A stretch of DNA of 7,218 nucleotides from assembly GCA_017965685.1 (NCBI GenBank), contig JAGCPM010000015.1, positions 1 through 7,218 on the forward strand, read 5' to 3'. Shown piece after piece: positions 1 through 6,186 of the stretch (positions are counted from its first letter, which is position 1; each line of letters begins with the position of its first letter). The notes beneath the pieces are model-generated. The model saw only the letters and a list, made by a program, of their open reading frames with translations, made no database searches and was not told where the DNA came from. The DNA is from Kiritimatiellia bacterium. Lineage in GTDB: Bacteria; Verrucomicrobiota; Kiritimatiellia; RFP12; UBA1067. The translations under genes were made by a program, and so were the position numbers.

Positions 1-1
1 G

Positions 2-1747
2 GGTGCGAGCGTTATACCCGAGAATGATCCTACGGTTCTTTTCACCACGGCCGGAATGCATCCGCTCGTTCCGTATCTCATGGGCGAGATGCCGCATCCC
101 GCCGGCACACGCCTCACCGACGTGCAGAAGTGTGTACGCACGGGCGACATCGACGAGGTGGGCGACGCGGCGCATCTGACGTTCTTCGAAATGCTCGGCA
201 ACTGGTCGCTGAACGACTACTTCAAGAAAGAGGCGATTTCGTGGAGCTACGAGTTCCTCACGACGAAGCTCGGTTTCGCCCCATCGCAACTTAGCGTGAC
301 CGTGTTCGCGGGCGAGGAGGGAATACCCGCCGACGACGAGGCGGTGGAGATATGGAAGAGCCTCGGCATTCCCGAGGAGCGCATATACCGCCTGCCGCGC
401 GAGGACAACTGGTGGGGGCCGGCCGGTTCGACGGGACCATGCGGCCCGGACACCGAAATGTTCATCGACACGGGCAAGGATAAATGCGGCCCCGATTGCC
501 GTCCCGGTTGCCATTGCGGCAAGTACATAGAGATATGGAACGACGTGTTCATGCAGTACAACAAGAACGCGGAAGGCAAGTTCGAGCCGCTCGGCCGCCA
601 CAATGTCGATACCGGCATGGGCGTGGAAAGGACGGTCTGCATGCTCTCCGGCGCGCCCACGGTCTACGATACCGAGATATTCGCGCCGATAATGGCGAAG
701 ATCGACGAATTGAGGGAACAGGGAACAGGAAATGGGGAACAGGCAGGGCTGAATCCTGAAGAGACGCTTCGCGCCCGTCGCATCATCGCCGACCACATGC
801 GCACGGCGACCTTCATACTTTGCGACCCGAAGGGCGGCGTGAAGCCCGGAAACGTAGGCGCGAACTACGTGCTGAGGCGTCTCATCCGCCGCGCCGTGAG
901 GTACGGAAGGCAGCTCGGAATCGCGCCCGGATTCACGCCCGTCCTGGCGGAAACTGTCGCCAACAAGTATTCGCACGTCTACCCTGAACTCGCCGCCAAT
1001 CTTGCGCAGTGCAAGGCCGATCTCGAGGCGGAGGAAAACCGCTTCAACGCGACGCTCGACAAGGGCGAGGCGATGTTCAACAAGGTCGCCGAGCAGCTCA
1101 AGCTGCACGGCCAGACGCAGATCAGCGGCAAGACGGCGTTCAAGCTCTACGACACTTTCGGATTCCCGCTCGAGATGACGGTCGAGATGGCTACGAAGGC
1201 CGGACTTGCGGTCGACAAGGCCGGTTTTGACGAGGCGAATCGCAAGCATCAGGAGCTTTCCCGCACTACGAGCGCGGGCTCGTTCAAGGCTGGATTGCAG
1301 GATAACTCCGAGGTTGTGACGCGCATGCACACCGCTACGCATCTCCTGCACGCGGCGCTCCACAAGGTGCTTGGACCCACGGCGAACCAGAAGGGCTCCA
1401 ACATCACGCCCGAAAGACTGCGCTTTGACTTTACGTGGCCCGAGAAGATGACCGACGAACAGCTCAAGGAAACGGAAGCGCTCGTCAACAAGTGGATCGC
1501 CGACGGCATTGAGGTTTCCAAGAAGACCACTACCGTCGAAGGGGCGAAGTCGGAGGGTGCGATGGCGCTTTTCGGCTCGAAGTACGGCGAAGAGGTGACG
1601 CTCTACACGATAGGCGACGTGTCGAAGGAGATATGCTGCGGGCCGCACGTGTCGAACACGAAGGAGCTTGGAAGCTTCAAGATACTCAAGGAGCAGTCCT
1701 CCTCGGCCGGCGTGCGCCGCATAAAGGCCGTCATAGGGAACATGTAA
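2..1747 (+). CDS. alaS: Alanyl-tRNA synthetase, compact form, 5'-partial
   Basis: Alanine-tRNA ligase activates alanine with ATP and charges tRNA-Ala in the cytoplasm. The reading frame is open from the first bases (PENDPTVLFTTAGM), so the true start lies upstream, by perhaps 25 residues judging from family N-termini; 581 residues are visible. Class II features seen are TFFEMLGNWS (motif 2 region) and DTGMGVER (motif 3). The editing domain has H-x3-H in HTATH (1328-1342) and C-x3-H in CCGPH (1634-1648), where the usual sequence is CGGTH. The protein ends right after GVRRIKAVIG, so it lacks the C-terminal C-Ala oligomerisation domain. The beta-barrel segment normally before the editing domain (the TPFYAESGGQVGD region) also appears absent. 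A four-Cys cluster, C-x3-C-x3-C-x-C (485-517), sits in the catalytic domain and may bind metal. Canonical AlaRS is about 875 residues; this one would be about 605. Such short AlaRS are, from memory, known in several bacterial lineages. It is probably the first visible gene of the operon with ilvB. Confidence 0.95.
   Translation, partial: GASVIPENDPTVLFTTAGMHPLVPYLMGEMPHPAGTRLTDVQKCVRTGDIDEVGDAAHLTFFEMLGNWSLNDYFKKEAISWSYEFLTTKLGFAPSQLSVTVFAGEEGIPADDEAVEIWKSLGIPEERIYRLPREDNWWGPAGSTGPCGPDTEMFIDTGKDKCGPDCRPGCHCGKYIEIWNDVFMQYNKNAEGKFEPLGRHNVDTGMGVERTVCMLSGAPTVYDTEIFAPIMAKIDELREQGTGNGEQAGLNPEETLRARRIIADHMRTATFILCDPKGGVKPGNVGANYVLRRLIRRAVRYGRQLGIAPGFTPVLAETVANKYSHVYPELAANLAQCKADLEAEENRFNATLDKGEAMFNKVAEQLKLHGQTQISGKTAFKLYDTFGFPLEMTVEMATKAGLAVDKAGFDEANRKHQELSRTTSAGSFKAGLQDNSEVVTRMHTATHLLHAALHKVLGPTANQKGSNITPERLRFDFTWPEKMTDEQLKETEALVNKWIADGIEVSKKTTTVEGAKSEGAMALFGSKYGEEVTLYTIGDVSKEICCGPHVSNTKELGSFKILKEQSSSAGVRRIKAVIGNM
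714..741 (+). repeat. 7-nt tandem repeat (GGGAACA) inside alaS
   Basis: Four heptanucleotide units lie head to tail: GGGAACA, GGGAACA, GGAAATG (degenerate), GGGAACA, followed by GG. They encode the Gly/Glu/Gln-rich stretch EQGTGNGEQAG, which looks like an insertion in a surface loop after the motif 3 region. Because 7 is not a multiple of 3, gain or loss of one unit would shift the alaS frame. Confidence 0.7.
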
Positions 1748-1770
1748 GGCAACAGATCGCGGAAAGATGA

Positions 1771-1777
1771 AGAAGGG
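1771..1777 (+). promoter_or_regulatory. Shine-Dalgarno deciding the ilvB start
   Basis: AGAAGGG lies 4 nt before the ATG at 1782. The upstream in-frame ATG at 1767 has only GGAAAG directly abutting it and no properly spaced site. The same 4-nt spacing is seen before the ilvN start (3521) and the secreted-protein start (6674), which favours 1782. Confidence 0.5.
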
Positions 1778-1781
1778 CGAA

Positions 1782-3512
1782 ATGAAAGAAGGCGCGAGGA
1801 ACGGGGCGAGGGCGCTCGTGGAATCGCTGGAGAAGGCGGGGGTCGAGGTCCTTTTCGGCTATCCCGGCGGACAGGCTCTCGACATATTCAACTGCCTGAC
1901 GGACGCGAAATTCCCGTTCGTCCTCGGGCGCCACGAGCAGGGCTGCGTGCACATGGCGGACGGCTACGCGCGCTCGACCGGCAAGCCGGGAGTATGCCTC
2001 GTCACGAGCGGCCCGGGCGCGACGAACACCATAACTGGCCTCGCGACCGCGAACATCGACGGCATACCGCTCGTTGTGATCACCGGCCAGGTTCCCATGT
2101 CGCTCATCGGCACCGACGCGTTTCAGGAAGCTGATACGACCGGCGTCGCCCGCGGAGTCTCGAAGCACTGCTTCCTCGTTCAGAGTGCGGACGAGATACC
2201 CGAGATCGTTGCGGAGGCCTTCTACATCGCCACGCACGGCAAGCCCGGACCGGTCGTGATCGACATACCGAAGAACTGCCAGCAGGGCCTCACCGCCGCA
2301 CAGTATCCCGAGCGCGTCTCGCTCAGGGCGTACCATCCCGAAAGCTCGGCAACGTCGTCGCAGCTCGTGAAACTCGCCAAGCTCATCAACGAGGCCAAAA
2401 GGCCGGTGATCTACGCGGGCGGCGGAGTAATCGCTTCCGGCGCGGCCGGCGACGTGGCGACCCTCGCTCGCAGAGCCGGAATACCAGTGGCGACGACTCT
2501 CATGGGACTAGGCGCGTTCGACGAGCACGATCCTCTTTCCCTCCGCATGGCGGGAATGCACGGGACGCCCGCCGCAAACTGGGCGATGAACGAGGCCGAC
2601 CTCATAGTCGCGCTCGGAGTCCGCTTCTCCGATCGCGTGACGGGCAAGATTTCCAAGTACGCGCCGAAGGCGAAGATCGTCCATGTCGACTGCGACCCCG
2701 CCTCGATAGGCAAGAACGTCTCGGCGGCGCTCGGAATAGTCGCGGACGTGAAGGACGTGCTCACGACCGTCCTTTCGCGCGTGAAGAGCGCGACGAGGCC
2801 GGAGTGGATGGCGAAGATTGACGGCTGGAAGAAGTCGCATCCCGTTTCTTGGGAGCAGATGCATCCGAATGTCATCATGCCGCAGGCGGTGATGGAGGCA
2901 ATCGACAAGGCCACTAAGGGGCGCGCGGTGGTGGTGACGGACGTCGGCCAGCACCAGATGTGGGCGGCGCAGCATTTCCGCTACTCGATTCCGCGCCACT
3001 TCCTTACGTCCGGCGGAATGGGCACTATGGGTTTCGGCATTCCGGCGGCGATCGGCGCGGCGATAGCGAGGCCCGACCACAAGACGGTCGCGGTCTGCGG
3101 CGACGGCGGCGCGCAGATGACGTTCGAGGAGGTTGTGGTGGCCGTCGAGCACAAGCTGCCGGTCACGTTCGTCGTGATCAACAACGGTTGTCTCGGAATG
3201 GTCAGGCAGTGGCAGGAACTCTTCTACGGAAAGAACTATTCCGGCTCGATACTTACCGTCAAGGGCCGCGCGGCGAACGAGCGTCTTGAGCAGGATTTGA
3301 AGTACGACTACCTGCCGGACTTCGTGAAGCTCGCCCAGGCGCACGGCGCCGAGGCCTATCGCGTCATAGACCCCGCGAAACTCGACGCTACGATCGCGAA
3401 GGCGATAAGGTCGAAGCGCACGACTCTGGTCGAGGTGATCGTCGAGCCGCGCGCCAACGTGTATCCGATGATTCCCGCCGGCAAGCCGGTGAGCGAAATG
3501 GTGTTCAAGTGA
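1782..3512 (+). CDS. ilvB: Acetolactate synthase large (catalytic) subunit
   Basis: This ThDP-dependent enzyme condenses two pyruvates to 2-acetolactate, or pyruvate with 2-oxobutyrate to acetohydroxybutyrate; it is the first common step of valine, leucine and isoleucine synthesis. The N-terminal pyrimidine-binding domain has FGYPGG and RHEQG, the Glu (codon 1935-1937) being the expected ThDP-activating residue. Next come TSGPGATN and QEAD, a central domain with YAGGG, and the pyrophosphate-binding domain with GDG (3099-3107) followed by the NN pair (3180-3185), then GMVRQWQELFY as in anabolic AHAS. The start at 1782 gives 576 residues, normal for the family, and reads MKEGARNGARALVESL; starting at the in-frame ATG at 1767 adds five residues. 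It follows alaS after 34 nt with no terminator or promoter seen, and is followed by its regulatory subunit gene, whose Shine-Dalgarno overlaps this stop codon. Confidence 0.97.
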   Translation: MKEGARNGARALVESLEKAGVEVLFGYPGGQALDIFNCLTDAKFPFVLGRHEQGCVHMADGYARSTGKPGVCLVTSGPGATNTITGLATANIDGIPLVVITGQVPMSLIGTDAFQEADTTGVARGVSKHCFLVQSADEIPEIVAEAFYIATHGKPGPVVIDIPKNCQQGLTAAQYPERVSLRAYHPESSATSSQLVKLAKLINEAKRPVIYAGGGVIASGAAGDVATLARRAGIPVATTLMGLGAFDEHDPLSLRMAGMHGTPAANWAMNEADLIVALGVRFSDRVTGKISKYAPKAKIVHVDCDPASIGKNVSAALGIVADVKDVLTTVLSRVKSATRPEWMAKIDGWKKSHPVSWEQMHPNVIMPQAVMEAIDKATKGRAVVVTDVGQHQMWAAQHFRYSIPRHFLTSGGMGTMGFGIPAAIGAAIARPDHKTVAVCGDGGAQMTFEEVVVAVEHKLPVTFVVINNGCLGMVRQWQELFYGKNYSGSILTVKGRAANERLEQDLKYDYLPDFVKLAQAHGAEAYRVIDPAKLDATIAKAIRSKRTTLVEVIVEPRANVYPMIPAGKPVSEMVFK

Positions 3513-3516
3513 GGAG
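3511..3516 (+). promoter_or_regulatory. Shine-Dalgarno deciding the ilvN start
   Basis: GAGGAG begins inside the ilvB stop codon (TGA 3510-3512) and ends 4 nt before the ATG at 3521. This supports 3521 over the in-frame GTG at 3509, which would place the ribosome site inside the gene. Confidence 0.7.
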
Positions 3517-3520
3517 AGAA

Positions 3521-3766
3521 ATGAGCGAACATACATACCGCCTCAGCTGCTACGTCGAGAACAAGCCTGGAGTCCTCGCCAGGATTGTCGGGCTCATCTC
3601 CGGGCGCGGGTACAACATCCAGACCCTGAATGTCGGGCCGACGGAAGACGGGACTGTCTCGCGCATGAAGATAGACGTCCTGGGCACCGACAGGGTGGTG
3701 GAGCAGATAATCCTCCAGCTCCGCAACCAGGTTAACGTTATAGAGGTTTCGAGCAGGAAGATATGA
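3521..3766 (+). CDS. ilvN: Acetolactate synthase small regulatory subunit, ACT-domain-only
   Basis: This is the regulatory subunit that binds the large subunit and usually confers valine feedback inhibition. The 81 residues are essentially one ACT domain: [20 protein letters not shown], then [17 protein letters not shown], ending with the second ACT beta-alpha-beta unit ([11 protein letters not shown]). The NKPGVLAR turn corresponds to the effector-binding loop of the family. The C-terminal domain of the usual 160-170-residue IlvH is missing, so the protein resembles the short E. coli IlvN/IlvM type in size. It lies 8 nt after ilvB, and its stop overlaps the folE start in ATGA. Either symbol, ilvN or ilvH, could be argued; ilvN is used because of the length. 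Confidence 0.92.
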   Translation: MSEHTYRLSCYVENKPGVLARIVGLISGRGYNIQTLNVGPTEDGTVSRMKIDVLGTDRVVEQIILQLRNQVNVIEVSSRKI

Positions 3767-4326
3767 AGACTCCCGACGAGAAGAAGATCGCGCACCTCGT
3801 GAAGTCGCTCCTGACCGAGCTTGGCGAGGATCCCGCGCGCGAAGGGCTCAAGAAGACTCCGGAAAGGGTGGCGAAGTCGCTCGTCTTTCTCACGCGCGGC
3901 TACAGGCAGAGCGTGAAGGCGGTCGTGAACGGCGCGAAGTTTTCGAGCGGCACGAACCACATGGTCATACTGAAGGATATCGAGCTCTATTCGATGTGCG
4001 AGCATCACATGCTGCCGTTCTACGGCAAGTGCGCGATAGGCTACATCTCGCAGGGCAAGGTCCTTGGCGTCTCGAAGCTCGCCCGCATCGTCGACATGTA
4101 CGCGCGGCGGCTCCAGATTCAGGAGCGCCTGACCGAGGAAATCGCAAACGCCGTGATGGAGGAAGCCGGCGCGGAAGGGGTCGGCGTTGTGATAAACGCG
4201 AAGCACCTCTGCATGATGATGCGCGGCGTGGAGAAGCAGAACAGCGAAATGACGACTTCGGCGGTGCTCGGCACTTTCAGGAGCGACGCCAAGGTGCGCG
4301 AGGAATTTCTCTCGCTGATAAAATAG
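3763..4326 (+). CDS. folE: GTP cyclohydrolase I
   Basis: The enzyme hydrolyses GTP to 7,8-dihydroneopterin triphosphate and formate, the first step of tetrahydrofolate (and of some queuosine and biopterin) synthesis; it works as a cytoplasmic homodecamer. The 187 residues match the family length. Seen are [15 protein letters not shown] near the N-terminus; [10 protein letters not shown] with the zinc ligands Cys79 and His82; [10 protein letters not shown] and [10 protein letters not shown]; and [10 protein letters not shown] with His148 and the third zinc ligand Cys150. All zinc ligands of type IA FolE are present. The start codon overlaps the ilvN stop (ATGA, 3763-3766) with AGGAAG just upstream, implying translational coupling. 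Its position behind ilvBN is not an obvious pathway pairing; both pathways are basic anabolism. Confidence 0.97.
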   Translation: MKTPDEKKIAHLVKSLLTELGEDPAREGLKKTPERVAKSLVFLTRGYRQSVKAVVNGAKFSSGTNHMVILKDIELYSMCEHHMLPFYGKCAIGYISQGKVLGVSKLARIVDMYARRLQIQERLTEEIANAVMEEAGAEGVGVVINAKHLCMMMRGVEKQNSEMTTSAVLGTFRSDAKVREEFLSLIK

Positions 4327-4338
4327 GGGGCCGGAACG

Positions 4339-4608
4339 ATGGGAAAGGCGATATCGAAACTCACAAGGCTCATGACCGCGACCGCGGCCGCAGCGCTTGC
4401 GGCGTATATCTGGTACTGTTCAAACAAGGATGTCACCAACGTGGAGGTGAAGGGCGCCGTTGCCGAGGAATCGGCCGCGATACAATCCAGAGTGGACGAC
4501 CGCTGCGAGGCTCTCGAAGTCAGGCTCGACAGAATCGAGGGCAAGATCGACAAGCTCCTCGAAATCGTCTCGCCGTGCCTTCCCGACGGCCTTGTCGAGG
4601 CCCCCTGA
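4339..4608 (+). CDS. Small membrane-anchored coiled-coil protein, unknown function
   Basis: The 89-residue product is not a family I recognise. A short basic N-terminus (K3, K7, R10) precedes one hydrophobic segment of about residues 11-26 (Ala-rich, ending AAYIWYC), which fits a single N-in membrane anchor; there is no lipobox at Cys27. Residues about 42-78 form a charged helix with hydrophobic spacing Cys56, Leu59, Leu63, Ile66, Ile70, Leu73, Val77 (3-4-4 heptad steps), a likely coiled coil that would face the periplasm and oligomerise. Cys27, Cys56 and Cys80 are the only cysteines. It begins 12 nt after folE with a weak CCGGA ribosome site, on the same strand, and ends 7 nt before the convergent YitT gene. 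Coding status is supported by the operon position, the absence of overlap and the protein-like composition. Confidence 0.7.
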   Translation: MGKAISKLTRLMTATAAAALAAYIWYCSNKDVTNVEVKGAVAEESAAIQSRVDDRCEALEVRLDRIEGKIDKLLEIVSPCLPDGLVEAP

Positions 4609-4615
4609 AATATCC

Positions 4616-5575
4616 TCAATCCTTCGGCTTTTCCTCCGCGCGCTCGCCGATCATGCGGATCGCGTCGAAGCCTTCGCCGAAGACGCCGATGACGCGGCTC
4701 TGGCTTACGAACGCCTTGGGGTCGACTTCCTTGATTATGCGGAATATCTCCGACGACTCGCTCATCTTGGCTAGAACGCAGATGACCTTCATCTCGTCGC
4801 CCGAATACCAGCCGTGCCCGTCCAGGAGCGTCATGGTGTGCCCCGTCGCGAGCGAAATCTCTAGGGCGAGCTCGCCGTACTTCTCAGAGAATATAAGGAA
4901 CTGCACCGACCTTCGCCTTATGATGAGCGCGTAGGCGATTACGGCGCACTCGAAGCTCATCGCGCACACGCCGAACGCCACGAACCTGATGCGCTCGACC
5001 ATCGGGCCGAACGTCGGTATGAACAGTCCGCTGGCTATTATGAGCAGGTCTGCGGTCAGAAGCGTGGCTCCGATCGGGATGTTGAAATACTTGTTCATTA
5101 TCGAAGCCACGATATCCGTTCCGCCGGATGAACCGCTGCAGGAAAAGAGCGTCGCGATGGAAAAGCCCATTATCGCGCAGCCGAGGAGCATTGACATGAA
5201 CTTCTCGTCGCCGAGTATCTTTACGAGCTCTCCGGTCGCCGGATCGGTCATTAGCCGCTGCGCGACCCAGAGGAAAGTCGTGAGCGCGACGCTGGCGTAT
5301 ACGGTGCGTGCGATGTATTTCCAGCCGAGAAGCCACAGCGCCAGGGCGTACAGGGCGATGTTTATCGAGGCGTAGGTTATCGCAACCGGTATTCGCGCAG
5401 CGTAGTAGATGAGGTTGGCGAGGCCTACTATTCCGCCGGTCACGATGTCGTACGGCAGTATGAACGCCGTTATCGCCGCCGCGTACACGGCGCACGCGAG
5501 GGTTATTATGGCAATCTGCCGCACTTCCTGCAACACGGTCTTTTTCTTGCGTTTCTTCGTGGCAATCGGTTCCAT
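4616..5575 (-). CDS. YitT family membrane protein (DUF161/DUF2179)
   Basis: This is an integral inner-membrane protein of the YitT family; its transport or signalling role is not established. The 319 residues are slightly longer than the typical 280-290, mainly through a basic N-terminus (TKKRKKK) before the first membrane helix. Hydrophobic segments fall at about residues 20-40, 43-60, 66-85, 91-106, 127-146, 167-186 and 197-219. Family marks are PYDIVTGGIVGL, SGSSGGTDIVASIMNKYF with NIPIGATLLTADLL, and a C-terminal DUF2179 domain (about 225-305) with GWYSGDEMKVICVL, IKEVDPKAFV and GVFGEGF. The start at 5575 is backed by AAGGGATGAG about 7 nt upstream and by its own promoter at 5619-5647. 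It converges on the operon to its left, with only 7 nt between the two stop codons and no clear terminator. Confidence 0.93.
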   Translation of the reverse strand: MEPIATKKRKKKTVLQEVRQIAIITLACAVYAAAITAFILPYDIVTGGIVGLANLIYYAARIPVAITYASINIALYALALWLLGWKYIARTVYASVALTTFLWVAQRLMTDPATGELVKILGDEKFMSMLLGCAIMGFSIATLFSCSGSSGGTDIVASIMNKYFNIPIGATLLTADLLIIASGLFIPTFGPMVERIRFVAFGVCAMSFECAVIAYALIIRRRSVQFLIFSEKYGELALEISLATGHTMTLLDGHGWYSGDEMKVICVLAKMSESSEIFRIIKEVDPKAFVSQSRVIGVFGEGFDAIRMIGERAEEKPKD

Positions 5576-5577
5576 TT

Positions 5578-5612
5578 CTCATCCCTTTCTGCAGGCAGAC
5601 TCATCCCTGCAG
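5578..5612 (-). repeat. Duplicated leader motif before the YitT gene
   Basis: Read on the minus strand, the leader contains CTGCAG followed by GGATGAG twice. The CTGCAG copies are at 5607-5612 and 5589-5594 (18 bp apart); the GGATGAG copies are at 5600-5606 and 5578-5584 (22 bp apart). The second GGATGAG is the likely Shine-Dalgarno context. It may be a small duplication or a regulator site covering the transcription start. Confidence 0.45.
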
Positions 5613-5618
5613 ATGTGA

Positions 5619-5647
5619 ATTATACCAAATCCTTCTCTTTCGCGCAA
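5619..5647 (-). promoter_or_regulatory. Sigma-70-like promoter of the YitT gene
   Basis: On the minus strand TTGCGC (5642-5647) is separated by 17 bp from a perfect TATAAT (5619-5624), followed by TCA. Transcription would start near 5612, giving a leader of about 37 nt. The -35 box matches the consensus only in TTG, so moderate strength or activator help is likely. Confidence 0.7.
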
Positions 5648-5684
5648 GGGGATGTAGCTCTGTTCCAAATGACTAATGACTTTC

Positions 5685-5717
5685 CCCATCCGCTACCCCT
5701 TGACGCGGATGGATGGG
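5685..5717. other. Alternative hairpin sequence
   Basis: CCATCCGC (5686-5693) is complementary to GCGGATGG (5705-5712), giving an 8-bp stem with an 11-nt loop. The left arm can instead pair as CCCATCC (5685-5691) with GGATGGG (5711-5717), because GGATGG is partly duplicated on the right side. No T-tract follows on either strand, so it does not look like an intrinsic terminator. Confidence 0.45.
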
Positions 5718-5810
5718 ATGTGAAGACGCTTACCCGCTCCGGAGACTGTAGGAGTTCCGCCGCAGAGCGCTCCGATGGGGCTGCCATAGCCCTTGCTTGT
5801 GAACGTTAGA

Positions 5811-5971
5811 CCTATTGAATAGGTTCCCTTCAACCTATTAAATGGGGAAGCGCCAACCTATTAAATGACTTTGCACCAAGCTATTAAATGACTTTACACA
5901 AAGCCATTAAATAGGTTTAGAGCTGCCTATTCAATAGACTAAGAGAAACCCATTAAATAGCTTTGCCGCTC
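5811..5971. repeat. Seven-unit 23-bp phased repeat array with a dyad core
   Basis: Seven units begin at 5811, 5834, 5857, 5880, 5903, 5926 and 5949, exactly 23 bp apart. Each starts with a conserved core, consensus YCTATTNAATRG. Position 2 (C), positions 4-6 (ATT) and positions 8-10 (AAT) are identical in all seven units. The remaining 10-11 bp vary, apart from a weak TTT in several units. The core is a dyad, perfect over 13 bp in unit 1 (CCTATTGAATAGG) and nearly so in unit 6. A 23-bp period is not a multiple of three and the cores contain stop codons, so the array is not a repeated protein segment. The layout of conserved core and variable linker resembles an array of protein-binding sites (iteron- or operator-like). 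Confidence 0.85.
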
Positions 5972-6011
5972 GCTCTCCAGCCCATTCTCGCGCCTCATTC
6001 AGTAGCCTGGA

Positions 6012-6097
6012 AGGGACTGTCCCCATTTTGGAACGTTGCCTGTATTCTACGATATTTTGCATTTTCATTGATATAGCTCCAAACGGGGACAGTCCCC
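6012..6097. repeat. REPIN-like inverted pair of palindromes
   Basis: The left arm AGGGACTGTCCCC followed by ATTTTGGA (6012-6032) is inverted as TCCAAAC followed by GGGGACAGTCCCC (6078-6097). The arms differ by a few bases and enclose a 45-bp spacer. Each arm itself holds a 13-bp palindrome of the GGGGAC-N-GTCCCC type. Two REP-type palindromes in inverted orientation define a REPIN, a short non-autonomous element normally mobilised by a REP-associated tyrosine transposase (RAYT, IS200/IS605-like Y1 family). No transposase gene lies in this window. The whole dyad could form a strong hairpin in RNA or single-stranded DNA. Confidence 0.75.
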
Positions 6098-6146
6098 GGA
6101 GAAGTTATCAACAATGCCTTGTCGAGGGTCGAAAGAATACGGTGCG

Positions 6147-6166
6147 GAAAAATCTTGAAAAATCTT
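6147..6166. repeat. Tandem 10-mer GAAAAATCTT
   Basis: Two perfect copies of GAAAAATCTT lie head to tail (6147-6156 and 6157-6166), an A-rich block about 62 bp upstream of the following -35 box. The 10-bp period would place the A-tracts on the same helix face, which favours bending, but no function can be shown. Confidence 0.5.
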
Positions 6167-6186
6167 TTGGAGGGTGTGAAGAAGGA

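Noticed and set aside
1767..1781. ATG at 1767 as the ilvB start
   Set aside because: It has no spaced ribosome site, while 1782 has AGAAGGG 4 nt upstream. The five-residue difference does not affect the assignment and remains open.
3509..3520. GTG at 3509 as the ilvN start
   Set aside because: The Shine-Dalgarno GAGGAG at 3511-3516 would lie inside the gene. ATG at 3521 is correctly spaced and fits the ACT domain N-terminus.
2508..3536. 342-codon open frame on the minus strand opposite ilvB
   Set aside because: Its composition is Arg- and His-rich, as expected from antisense of a GC-rich gene. ilvB is strongly supported by its motifs.
4588..4602. GGCCT-N5-AGGCC hairpin as a terminator between the convergent genes
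   Set aside because: The stem is 5 bp, lies inside the coding sequence, and has no following T-tract on either strand.
5778..5792. GGGCT/AGCCC hairpin followed by a T-rich stretch as a terminator
   Set aside because: The stem is 5 bp, the tail TTGCTTGT is mixed, and no gene on the + strand ends upstream of it.
5615..5809. 64-codon open frame on the + strand starting at GTG
   Set aside because: It overlaps the YitT promoter, has no ribosome site, and its product has no family features; it lies in non-coding-like sequence.
5811..5971. The 23-bp array read as a CRISPR array
   Set aside because: Repeat cores are about 12 bp and degenerate, linkers are about 11 bp, and no cas gene is in the window; CRISPR repeats and spacers are usually each above 20 bp.
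6105..6113. TTATCAACA resembling a DnaA box, possibly an origin with the nearby array
   Set aside because: It is a single 9-mer with one mismatch to TTATCCACA. No convincing second box was found nearby, and there are no dnaA, dnaN, rep or par genes in the window.
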